From contig NZ_CP102084.1 of assembly GCF_024582675.1 (NCBI RefSeq), positions 310,001 to 374,000 on the forward strand: a stretch of DNA of 64,000 bases, in the 5' to 3' direction. Each line of letters begins with the position of its first letter. Within the stretch, counting starts at the first letter, position 1. Positions 37,289 through 47,798 of the stretch are shown here, piece after piece. Source of the DNA: Mycoplasma sp. 1018B (lineage in GTDB: Bacteria > Bacillota_I > Bacilli_A > Mycoplasmatales > Metamycoplasmataceae). The position numbers and the translations under genes were made by a program. The notes beneath the pieces were generated by a model. That model was not told the DNA's origin and did no database searches. It was given only the letters and a program-made list of their open reading frames with translations.

Positions 37289-37329
37289 ATGCCTCACTGA
37301 ATGAAAAATTACAAAATATTCAGTGAGGC
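37279..37329 (+). promoter_or_regulatory. Programmed -1 ribosomal frameshift signal
   Basis: The heptamer A-AAA-AAA (37279-37285) is in the zero frame of the RM gene and is followed at once by TAG. Five bases later a perfect 12-bp stem begins, GCCTCACTGAAT (37291-37302) with ATTCAGTGAGGC (37318-37329), around a 15-base loop. It is unusually G+C rich for this genome. Slipping -1 reads AAA AAA ATA GAT GCC and enters the specificity-subunit frame, which has no ATG of its own. Slip site, spacer and stem match the canonical bacterial -1 frameshift design. Confidence 0.75.
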
Positions 37330-38403
37330 AAATATAAAATTGGTGAATTGTTTGATGTTTTATCTAGTAAAAAAATATTTAATGCAAATAAAATTGATAA
37401 TATTTATAATAAACAAATAAAAAATACTTATCCATATATAGTTAGAAAAACAATAGATAATGGACTAAAAGGTTATATTAAAGAAAATGAAAAATATTTA
37501 AACGATGGAAACACTCTTTCATTTGCACAAGATACTTTTACAGTTTATTATCAAAAAGAAAAATTTTTTACAGGAAATAGAGTAAAGATTTTAAAGCCTA
37601 AATTTTCAAATGTTAAACATAACGTAATGATAATATTGACAACTTTAATACAAAAACAATTAGAAAAATTATCTTGAGGTGATAGTTCAACAATTGAAAG
37701 TATTAATAAAACAAATTTTTACTTACCAACAAAAAACGGTAAAATAGATTTCGAATTTATGGAAAACTTTGTTACTGAGCTGGAAGCTCAGCGTGTTACT
37801 GAGCTGGAAGCTTATTTAACTGTTACTAATTTAAAAGATTATCAACTTACAACTGAAGAAGAAAAAACTCTAGATAATTTTACACATTTTGAATGAAAAG
37901 AATATAGAATTGGCGATTTGTTTGAAAGTGAAAACGGAAATTTTGATATTCAAAAAAAACATATTAATAATAAAGGTATAAATGTAATTACAGCAGGACT
38001 TAATAGTAATGGTATTTTAGGAAAAAGTGACGTTAACGCCAAAATTTTTAAGGAAAAAACAATCACTATTGACATGTTCGGAAATTGTTTTTACAGAAAT
38101 TTTAAATATAAAATGGTAACTCATGCAAGAGTATTTTCTTTAATTCCTAAAATTAAAATAACTGATAAAATTGGAATTTTTTTAGCAAATAGTTTAACTT
38201 ATCTTTCAAATAAATTTGGCTATGAAAATATGTGTTCTTTTGTTAAAATAAAAGATAAAAAAATCAAACTACCAATAAAAAATGGCAAAATAGATTTTGA
38301 ATATATGGAAACATTTATTAGTGCAATACAAAAACTTGTAATAAAAGACGTTGTAGAATGAACTGATAAAAAAATTAAATTAACAAAACAAGTTATAAAT
38401 TAA
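37285..38403 (+). CDS. Specificity subunit of the BcgI-like system (S), -1 frame of RM
   Basis: About 372 codons, open from 37264, with no ATG near the start; candidates are frameshift entry at 37285 or a TTG at 37348. Two target-recognition domains are visible, each opening with the same pattern (QWGKYKIGELFDV and EWKEYRIGDLFES) and closing with LPTKNGKIDFEYME or LPIKNGKIDFEYME. A TELEA helical repeat lies between them (about 37771-37818). This is the bipartite architecture of type I and BcgI-like specificity proteins. It ends just before a terminator. Confidence 0.85.
37771..37818 (+). repeat. Two 24-bp tandem repeats between the TRDs (TELEA)
   Basis: GTTACTGAGCTGGAAGCT occurs twice at 24-base spacing and encodes VTELEAQR-VTELEAYL. 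Whole-codon repeats in the spacer helix are known in type I S subunits to change the distance between half-sites. Confidence 0.8.
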
Positions 38404-38432
38404 AAGATAACAATTCTGTTATCTTTTTTAAT
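38402..38432 (+). terminator. Terminator of the restriction-modification operon
   Basis: AAAAGATAACA/TGTTATCTTTT with an ATTC loop and T run. Confidence 0.85.
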
Positions 38433-38453
38433 AAAAAAATAAATTAAAAAAAA

Positions 38454-38559
38454 GAATAATTTATAGAAAATATAAATTATTCTAACTATATTATTTTTTT
38501 AGAAATATTAGTAAAAGAAATTAATCTATTAAATAGTATTTTGAAAACAAATACTATTT
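38454..38559. terminator. Two further hairpins between convergent genes
   Basis: GAATAATTTATA/TATAAATTATTC (38454-38482) and AAATAGTATTT/AAATACTATTT (38531-38559) lie between the S gene and the M42 gene read towards it. They probably end the minus-strand transcript. Confidence 0.5.
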
Positions 38560-38611
38560 AATAAATTTATCTAAACTTATTAATTACATTTTTTCAAAAT
38601 TAGTGAATTAA

Positions 38612-39694
38612 TTATAGATTTTTTAATTCTTTTAACATATTATTATCAAACACTTTAACAAATTCGTATATTAAATCTAAAGTTGCTTTAATATCTTTTA
38701 AAGAAGCTACTCCTATAGGAGCATGTAAATAGCGTTGTGGTATAGATAAAGTAATAGTAGGTACGCCACCATAGCCATATTGTAATTCACAACCATCAGT
38801 ACCACCACCTTCTGCTATATATCTATAGCAAGGAATTTGATGTTTTTGAGCAATATTTTCTAATAAATTTACTAATTTAGGATCAGTTAAAATTGCTGAA
38901 TCTTGAATTAATAAAGCAACTCCATTACCTAATTTAGCTACACCTTTAGGGGCGTTAGTTGTATCATGTGCGGCTCCAGTATCAATAGCAAAAGCCACAT
39001 CAGGTTTAATTAGTTGTACGCTAGTTTTAGCTCCTCTAGTACCAACTTCTTCTTGAACTGTACCAACAATAAAAGTTTGATTAGGTAAATTTAAATTTTT
39101 GATTTTATTAGCTAATAAATCAATTACAGTTACACCAGCTCTATTATCCATTGCTTTACCAGCCATTAAATCATTAGGCATTTCAAAAGTTTGACCACTT
39201 AAATATACTCTATCACCAATTTCAATTCCATATTCAATTGCTTCTAATTTAGAATTAAAACCACAATCAACATATAATTCTTTAGTTGTAGGAACTTTAG
39301 TAATATTTTCTTTATTCATAATATGTATTGAAGTATGGCCAAAAACACCATAAATAGCTTTTTCGTTTTTATTAGTTACTACTTTAGCTCTTGTACCAAT
39401 TATAGCCGCAGGTCAAATGCCGCCCACAACACTTAATAATAAATTACCATTTTCTTCAATTGATCTAACTAAATAACCTACTTCATCCATATGAGCAGCA
39501 ATCATTATTTTAGGAACGTTTTCTTTTGCTTTAGTTGCAATTATTAATGAACCTAAACCATCTCTTGAAAAAGTTAAATTAGCATCTTGTGTATTTTTTT
39601 TCAATAAGTTAACAACTGGTTCTTCAAATCTACTAATGGCTTCTAATTCCATATAAGATTTTAATTTTGTTTTAATTTCATTATAATCTTTCAT
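38612..39694 (-). CDS. M42-family glutamyl aminopeptidase
   Basis: A 360-residue metallo-aminopeptidase of the TET/M42 type that trims peptides in the cytosol. All metal and catalytic motifs are present: AAHMDEVGY, AMDNRAG, TVQEEVGTRGA, the FAIDTGAAHD segment, GGGTDGCELQ and LHAP. Its start ATG overlaps the stop of the DUF31 protease (TAATG), with AAGGAGAA inside that gene's last codons as ribosome site. So it is translated after the surface protease, and the pair can feed peptides from host protein to free amino acids. A relic copy lies at 29104-29490. Confidence 0.93.
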
Positions 39695-42600
39695 TATTTC
39701 TCCTTATTTTTAACTTGATTATCAAATTGAGTTAATTTAATTGGGTTAATAATTCAATCAGGTATTTTAATTGAACTATCTCAAGCACTTAATTTTAAAA
39801 AGTTGGCAGCTAAACTATTAGTATTAGGTGCATTTAATAAATCTTCAGGTTGATCTACAAAACCAAAATAATTAAAGTGTAAATAATCTTTTTTGTTTGC
39901 TTCCCAAATTTTTGAATAATTGTATCATGAAGTACCTAAATAATATAAAGCGGCTGAATTAATTGAGGAAATATAATTACCTCTATCATCTACTATACCT
40001 GTACCACTTAAACCTCCTCTAAATAAAATAGGGGCATAACTAGTACTATCAGAAGTACGAGTAAAGAATTCACGATTATCACCGATATTATTTCTATTAA
40101 CAATATGACTTACTTGTCTAAAAGCAGGTCAACCGGTAAATAAACGATTAGTTGAATAAATTGGTTTATATTCTCATTTAAAACTTCTAGCATTATCACG
40201 ATTAACAGCGTTTAAAAAGTAAGTAAAATTGTCTTTATTGTAATTTGAAACATTTAAATCAGGTAAATTTTTAATATTTTCAAATCAACTTAAAGCTTTA
40301 TATTTACCTTGATTTTTTAAATTATCTATAGCTTCATTAATATCAATCATATAAGCACTTAAATCAACATTTAAACCTGTTCTAGCTTCCTTGGCTTCTG
40401 TGATTTGTTTAATACCAGTTCAAAAGACAAAAGTTTGTACTCTAGTATTATTAAAATCATTTCATCCACCTTCAAAAATATCACCTGATCTTCATAATTT
40501 ATCTAAAGATGAATGAGTGACTAAATTTCTACTTTGTCAAGCATTAGCTACAGGATTTTCTACAAAATTATTATTATTTACAACATGATTATTAGTTATG
40601 AAATAATATTTACCATCTTTAGGATCATCACTAACTTTACCAATCAATAAAGAACTTCCTTGTCCTAAACCTAAAACTCTATTATTAATATCATTGATTC
40701 TTGGATCTTTATATGATTGATGCATCATTTCTATACTAGTTTTATAACCTTCATGTCATTTATAAGGTAAAGTCTCATTAGGATTATATTTAAATAATTC
40801 ATTATGATTATAACCTTCATTATAAATGTAATAAGGCATGTTGTCAAATTTGTTAATTGACATATTTTGATAATCAAATTTGTTGGTTAAATATTGACTA
40901 AAAGTTTCATTAGCTTGTTTATTAGCATATTCAATAACTACTGACGAGCCAAAATTTTGGTTAAAGAAAATAGCTTCATCAGGATTAAATTTAATTTCAG
41001 GTAAATTATTAGCATCATGAAAATATGTACGTTTTGCAAATTGATCTCCAACAATTCTAAAGCGATCATTATCTAATAATGAGTAATTAAATTTAATTCC
41101 TTCATTAGTTAAAGTAAAAGTTAAACGATATTTAACTTTGATTTCATCCGTTGCCGATGTTTCTTGATCTATAATAATTTGTTTTTCTTTTAATAATTTT
41201 TCATAATCTAAATCTACACTAATGCCACGATCATATTTAGAAATTCTTCAAATACGATAAGCATCTTGATAAAGTAAATTAGCAAAAAAGTGGAATTTTA
41301 TTTTAGATTCTGAAAGATTTTTTCTATTTAAAATTGCTTCATAATAATCTTTTTTAAAAATTCAATTTACTTGATTATTAGCTTTATCAATTTCAAAATA
41401 ATTATCTTTATAATTTAAATTAATTTTACGTCTTCTTAAAATTAAATCATTTGCTAAAAAGACTTTTTTCATATCATAAACAGCATTAAGATTATCTAAA
41501 ATCTCTTCATTATTTATATTATCTATTATTTGATTTTTAAAGCCATTTATTTCATATCAAACATCGCCTTTGATAACTTGATTTACATCACCAGTAGCTT
41601 TTGGTAAAAGATAATTATTATATTTAAAGCTAACAAATAATCTTTGTGATTGTTCTTTATTAATAATTTTAACTTGATCAATTGATAAATTGTTTTCTCA
41701 ATTATCTAAAGTAAAATCATGATAAGCTTTTTGTTGCATTTTAACTAATTGATTTGCTTGTTCTAAATTATTTTTAACTAAATTATTAAATTCATTAACT
41801 GTTAATTTAGCAATTTCATTTTTATTAATAATTAATTCTTTGTTAGTTAAATTATTAATAAGAGCTAAAGGATAAGCTTCTAATTGATAATCATTATATA
41901 AATTTTTTAATGTAATTTCTTTATTTGCTGTATATCTGATTTGACTATTTTTCTTATTAATAACACCTAATTTAAAAGTTAATTCATGATTATTATCACT
42001 TTTAACATCGTAAAAATAAATAAAATAATTATTAGTTAAAGGATTTAAGGTTAAATTGTTTTCTTGATCTTTTTCATTTCTAATTTGTGCATAAGCTAAT
42101 TGATTGTTATTATTTGAAACAAATCTTAAAAGATGATTTAGTTTATCAAATGCTTTTTGTTGCATTATTAATTTAGGATCTAAAGTTCTTCTAGTTCTTA
42201 TATCATTATTGGCTGTTTGAGCACGATATTCACCTTGAACAAAATTATAAGTAAAATTAGTACTATTGATTTGATCTACTAAATTTATTATGTTTGCTTC
42301 TGGTTTTTGATATTGTTCATTATTGAAATCATCAGTTACAAATCATCTATTTTTAGGAGCAAAATCTTGAGCTTCTAATTCTTTAAAATATCTCAAAGTA
42401 AAAGTAGAGTTGGTTTTAATACCGGTAAATTCATCATTTTTATATAAACCAAATCTTACTGTAGCTGTGCCATCATTTTCGTTATAATAAGCATTATTTC
42501 TTATTTGAGCTAATTCTTTAGGTAAAAATTTAATACTATATTCGCCTTGTTTAGCTAATTCGTATAAATCATTTAGTTTATCGTAAATTTGTGAAGGAAT

Positions 42601-45600
42601 ATAATCTTCATGTGAATGAAAAGCCTCTTTAACTTTTAAGTTTCTAATGATTCTACTTACATTATTATTTTTAATTAAATTCGTAAAAACTAAACTATCT
42701 CTATTTGTTTGATCTACTATTAAATTACTAAATATTATTGGATAAATTAATTCTTGTTCACCTTTAGTTAATTTAACTAAAACTTTTACATATGGTCCAT
42801 GAACAAAAGCAAAATTTAAAATATTTGTTAAACTAGGATCTTTAATATAAGCAAATTTTAAAACTTCGCTAATTTGTCAATTACCTAATTCAAAATCAAA
42901 ACTTTTTAAAATGATTTCTTTAAATAATTCTCTAGTTAAAGAATCATCTTTATTTAATCAACTTAAATTAGCTGGAATAGATTTATATTTATTACCAGTT
43001 TCTTTTTTAATATCACTTGCTGCTTTGGCAAAATAATTGCTAAGAGAAACATTAGTAGTATTATTTTCAAATTTAGCTTCTTTAATAAAATATTCACTTG
43101 GTTTATAATTGAAATCACTTGCTTGTTTATTGATAAAAGTATAAAGAAAATTATTAGTAAATAATTCAAATCTAGTGTGATCAATAGTTTGTTTAACATT
43201 ATCAATAGTTTTAATAAGTAAATTATTATAAAATAAGTCAATACTAAAATTTCATAATACTTCGTAAACTTCAGCTTCTGTAGGTTTACTATTGATTCTA
43301 ATATTTTTAGTTACTTTAACAATTTGACTAGAAGTGCGATCTCAATTAATTTTAAAATCAAAAAGATTATTTACTTTAGTATTTTTTTTCTCAAAAGCTT
43401 GTTCTAAAAGATCTAAATTATCATAAATTTTTTGACCACTTAATAAATTGATTAATTGATAATCAACATTATAAAGACTTTCTATATTATTAATTTTAAT
43501 ATTTGCAGTTAAATCATTAAAATCATTAGTAAATTTAATACTTCTTTTGTCTTCAATGCTAATATCATTTTTAGTTGCCACTAAAATTAAATGTAAAGTA
43601 TTTATATCATTTTTATCTAATTCTAAATCTTTAACAGTTAATTTAATATTTTTATCATTTATTAAATTAAGAAAATATAATGCGTTAGTTTTATTAATAC
43701 TTGTTGAATAAAGTTTAATGTGTAAATCAGGATTAATATCTTGATTAATTTTTAATTCAAAGTTTTTCATGAAGCTATTTAATTCTTGTAAAGTTGAACT
43801 TTGTTTTCAATTTAAAAAGCCATTTAATTGAGTTTGTTTTCAATTTGAAACAACATTAGTTTCTTTTTTTATTAAACGATATTCAAATTTGATAGTATTA
43901 GTTTCTAAATCAAATTGTAAGTTTCTAAAAGATTCTACTGGATAATTAGAATTTAAATTCTTTACAATAAGATTTTCATAAAGCACGTGTTTAACTAATG
44001 TATTTTCTTTATTAGGATAATCAAATTCATAATTTAATTCATTCATTTGTTTTGTTAATGTATTAATTTGATTTTCATTTGGCATAACTTTAAGAAAATT
44101 ATTGATTGAAGCATAAAAAATTTGACTATAAATATTTTCTTTTAAATTATTGTTATATTTACTAATTTGATAAGCCAAAGTAACTTGACCTATTTCTTTA
44201 TTTAAATTAATAATTTCTAAATTAACTAATTTATAATCATTATTATCAACAATAAATATTTTGTTTAAATCTAAATCTTCCACTTTAGTTTTTTCTTTGT
44301 TTGAATAATCAAGATTTAAATTTAAATCATTTAATTCTCTTTGCGCATCTATTATCAAATTATTATTAACACTTTGATTATTAAAATGATTGAATAATAA
44401 TAATTTTTGATTATTTAAAATAAAATTAGCATTATTACTTTGATCTTTAACTTGATAATTAATTTCTATTAGACCATTTTTTGCATCATAATTAATATCA
44501 TTAATTTTTAAATTTATATTATTTTTTGTTAAAAAAGATTGATCTATTTTAATATTATCAATTGTTAAATTTTCTAAATTATTATTTGTTTGAATTGTAA
44601 AAATATTATCAGCTTTTTTGTGTAATTCTTTTAGTATCTTTAATAATTTATTTTCAATTTGAGTTTTTTGCTTTTTTAATTGAGCAAAAAAATCTACTTT
44701 AATTTGCATTAAATTGGAACTAATGCTACCAAAAATATGATGATCTCTTTTAAGAGCATAAGTAATTAATAAACTGCCATCATAATCATCAAAATCACTA
44801 ATTGCATAAATTTCAAGATTTAAGCTACTATATTTTTGATTTTGATTTTTTCATATAAAACTATTAATTTGAGCTTGAGAACTCAAAACATTTTCTTTAT
44901 TTTCATAATCAAAAATTACTTCTTGAGCTCAATTATTTAATTCATTATTAGCCTCTATTCATAATTGATGATTTTCTTTATTATTAAAGTTATTAGTTTT
45001 TTGAAAACCAAAAATAGTGTATTCTAAAATGTTTGAAGCACTATTATAACAATTATTTTTATTTATTATTTGATAATGAATTTTTAATGAACCTTCTAAA
45101 TCGTTAGCTTCATTTAATTTGATAATAATTTGATAATCATTATCTACATTAGAATTTTTAGTAATAATTTGTGATTCATTAACACTGGAAGCTAATAAAT
45201 TATTTTTATCCAAAACATCAAAAATTAAATTTTGGTTATTCAATTGATTTTTATCTAGCAAAATTTGTTCTTGATTTTGATTAAATAAAGAATATTGAGT
45301 AAAACCACTATTGCTTTGATATTTTTTAAAATCAGTAATTGTTTTTTGAAAAATTTGACTTTTATAAATACGATTTTGATAATCTAATTTCAAAATATAA
45401 TTTAAAGTTATTTGTCCCTGCAAACTATTGGTTTGAATAATTTGCAAATTATCAATACTAATATTATATGAATCATTATTTTTTACTTGATATGTTAAAT
45501 TATTAATATTAAAATCAGCAACTAAAGTATTTTCTTTATTAGGATAATCAAATTCGATTGTAACTTTATCAAAAATATTTTTACTATCAATATCTTTATT

Positions 45601-45675
45601 AATACAACTAGCTGCAAAAATAGTCAATGAACTTATTGGTAATAAATTTAAAAATAATTTAAAAATTTTTTTCAT
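39694..45675 (-). CDS. DUF31-family serine protease lipoprotein, 1993 aa
   Basis: The N-terminus has a hydrophobic segment and the lipobox TIFAASC, so it is lipid-anchored outside the cell. The first roughly 700 residues hold repeated beta-type modules, each with the same opening (FDYPNKENTLV, LDYSNKEKTKV, FDYENKENVL), the mycoplasma lipoprotein-associated repeat. More of this type follow. The last 350 or so residues are a DUF31 (PF01732) trypsin-like peptidase with H1697 in FITNNHVV, D1771 in NVDLSAY and S1890 in RGGLSGTG. I read the frame through in full and found no stop. It is related to the mycoplasma immunoglobulin-cleaving proteases, but no binding partner gene is adjacent. Its stop overlaps the M42 start. 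Confidence 0.85.
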
Positions 45676-45750
45676 TTTACTCCTTTAATAACATTTAATA
45701 ATAACCTTGTTATTATTATAAGAAAAATAATAGTAATTAAACGAAAATTT

Positions 45751-45786
45751 AAAAAAAGTAAATTTTATCTAATTTACTTTTTTTAT
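45751..45786. terminator. Hairpin between divergent genes
   Basis: AAAAAAAGTAAATT/AATTTACTTTTTTT around TTATCT. It has terminator form in both directions, although both flanking genes point away from it. Confidence 0.55.
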
Positions 45787-45919
45787 TAATTTTTATTCTA
45801 CTTTAGCCCATAGTATAAGAATTTTTAAAATTTGCGTAATTTAATTTGTAATTAAATTATTTTTTTTTATTAATTCTAAGATAAAAAATAAATATTAATA
45901 ATAATTTTTTTATCTAATT

Positions 45920-45925
45920 TATAAT
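45920..45925 (+). promoter_or_regulatory. TATAAT -10 box immediately before the 45933 gene
   Basis: A perfect TATAAT ends only 7 bases before the ATG and no ribosome site is visible, which would make the mRNA leaderless or nearly so. Confidence 0.5.
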
Positions 45926-45932
45926 ATTAATT

Positions 45933-46802
45933 ATGAACAAGGAAGAAAACGTTAAAAAATGACAAAATTTAAAATGAAATTTTAAAATTTCAGTTTTTGA
46001 AATGTGTTTGATGGGAATTATTCTAGGAGCTCATTTAACATTTGATTTTATTAGTCGTTTTACTATAGCTAAATTATTACCTATAAATATAGAAATTATT
46101 TTTGCAATTATTTATGGTTTAATTTTTTCATATTTTAAAGGAGCCTTATTAGCTTTTCTTGCTGATACATTAATAATTTTAATAACGGGACAAATAGGAA
46201 CTTGGTATTGGATGTATGCAATAATTCCGCCTTTAATAGCTATTTTATCTGCTTTAATTTTAAAACTTTTTAAAATTAATCGCACTACAGGCGTTATATT
46301 TAGTTACATTGTATTTTTTATCACCATAGCTTCTGTAATTTATTTTATTATTGATAGATTTAATGAAGGTAAAACAATTTCTTTAAATAGAACATATTTT
46401 AGTACTAATACAAGTTTAATTTTAGTTATTATTTTTGTAAGTTTATATGGTTTAATTGGTTTAATAGTGAATTCAATTTTTTTAGTTTTATACAAAAAAA
46501 CTAAAAGAGAATTTTACATGAATTATTTTATAATTTTTACTTTAGTTTCTATCACAATTGTTTTATTTAGATGAATTTTTGGTTCTTATACATGAATAAA
46601 TTATTACAATTATTTCTTTAGAAATACAGAAAAATTTAAATTAAAAACAGTAGGAACAGATTTTAAAATTACACTTTTTCCTATTTTAATTCGCTCAACT
46701 ATACCTTTACCTTTTTATATTTATTTACTTTCGCCATTATACAATGTATTAGAAATATTAAAGAAAAAATATATGGTTGATCCAAGAATAGTTAAATGAT
46801 AA
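45933..46802 (+). CDS. ECF transporter S component-like membrane protein
   Basis: A 289-residue protein with about six to eight hydrophobic helices. The first part (MCLMGIILGAHLTFDFISRF, then ALLAFLADTLIILITGQIGTWYW) resembles substrate-binding S components of energy-coupling-factor vitamin transporters, which work with shared EcfA/EcfT subunits encoded elsewhere. The substrate cannot be told. A hydrophilic C-terminal tail ends KKKYMVDPRIVKW. The next gene, nusB, starts 12 bases after its stop. Confidence 0.6.
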
Positions 46803-46814
46803 AGGACAAATAAA

Positions 46815-47252
46815 ATGAAATTTAAAAGTCAAAGAGATGCTAGGATTGAATTAATTAATATAATTTATGCGCATGAATTATTAAATGAAAAATTAGACAT
46901 TAATCAAATTTTTAGCGATGAGTTAACGTTAAATAATAAGCAAATTAAAAGTCTAGAATTTATTAATCAAAATTATGATTTTTATATTAAAATAATTTCA
47001 CATTTTATAAAAGAAGGATGAAATTGAGAACGTATTAGCGCTTTACATAGAGCTATATTAATTAATGCTACTAATGAAATGTTTAATAATTTAGCTGCTA
47101 AAGTTGCAATTAATGAAGCAATAGAAATTACTAAATTGTTCTTTGATGATGAAAGTTATAAAATGATTAATGCCATTTTACAAAATGTATATAAACATTT
47201 AATTTCTTTGGCTCTTTTAGATAAAAAAATTAGTTCTAATAAAAATGATTAA
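46815..47252 (+). CDS. nusB: Transcription antitermination factor NusB
   Basis: A 145-residue helical protein: QRDARIELINIIYAHELL at the start, WNWERISALHRAILINATNEM in the middle and VAINEAIEITKLFFDDESYKMINAILQNV at the end, the NusB signature. It binds boxA RNA with S10 during rRNA transcription. Ribosome site AAAGGAC. It overlaps the next gene by 8 bases. Confidence 0.92.
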
Positions 47253-47757
47253 AATTAAAAATGCTTTAATTTATAAAAGTAAAAGAAAACTAAAAGAAAA
47301 TAATGTCTTATTACAATATTGAATAACATTTAATCTTATTCGCACACGTTTTAGTATTGAAAAAATTTTAACTATTTTTAAATGGGATTTTGATGCTGTT
47401 AAATTAAATGAGTTTAATTTAAATATAAGTAAAAGTAAAAATTGAAATTATGAAATATTTATAAAAAATATTTTGCAAATTTTTCCTAATTTGCAAAATG
47501 ATCATTACCAATATGAATTATTATATAATTTTTGAAGTTTTTATTTTTATGCTTTAATGCGTTATTATTTTAAAAAAAGACGTAAATTAAATTTTATAAG
47601 TGTTAATTCCTATAACAAAAAAACAATTAATCAAAATGATATTATTAAACGTAACTATTATCATAATTTCTTAAAATTAATTTCTCAGCAAGAAAATTAT
47701 AATGTTAGAATTAGATATTTATTTACTAAATTAAGCTTCTTATTAAGTACAAAATAA
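47245..47757 (+). CDS. Hypothetical basic protein, 170 aa
   Basis: I do not recognise it. It is very rich in Lys, Asn, Phe and Tyr, without signal or membrane segment; a basic patch (RYYFKKRRKLNF) could bind nucleic acid. It starts inside nusB (ATGATTAA overlap), so it is probably co-translated. A decayed copy lies at 29500-29725, which shows that the gene once existed twice. Confidence 0.75.
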
Positions 47758-47798
47758 AAAACCAGATCAAATTATAAAAATTATATCTGGTTTTTTAT
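47756..47798. terminator. Bidirectional terminator between the nusB unit and uvrA
   Basis: AAAAAACCAGAT/ATCTGGTTTTTT with an A/T loop between convergent genes. Confidence 0.85.

Noticed and set aside
37291-37329. Stem-loop after the RM gene as a terminator
   Set aside because: It has no T run after it and the coding sequence of S runs straight through it in frame. A recoding element fits better.
37289-37412. ATG right after the RM stop as start of the specificity gene
   Set aside because: This ATG is in the RM frame, not in the S frame, and its frame closes within about 40 codons.
42963-43241. Open frame inside the DUF31 gene in another minus frame
   Set aside because: The DUF31 frame was read codon by codon through this region and is open. 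The other frame is an Ile/Leu/Lys shadow.
39694-45675. Complete immunoglobulin-binding and cleaving (MIB-MIP) pair
   Set aside because: Only the protease-type partner is present; the neighbours are an aminopeptidase and an ECF component, with no binding-protein gene.
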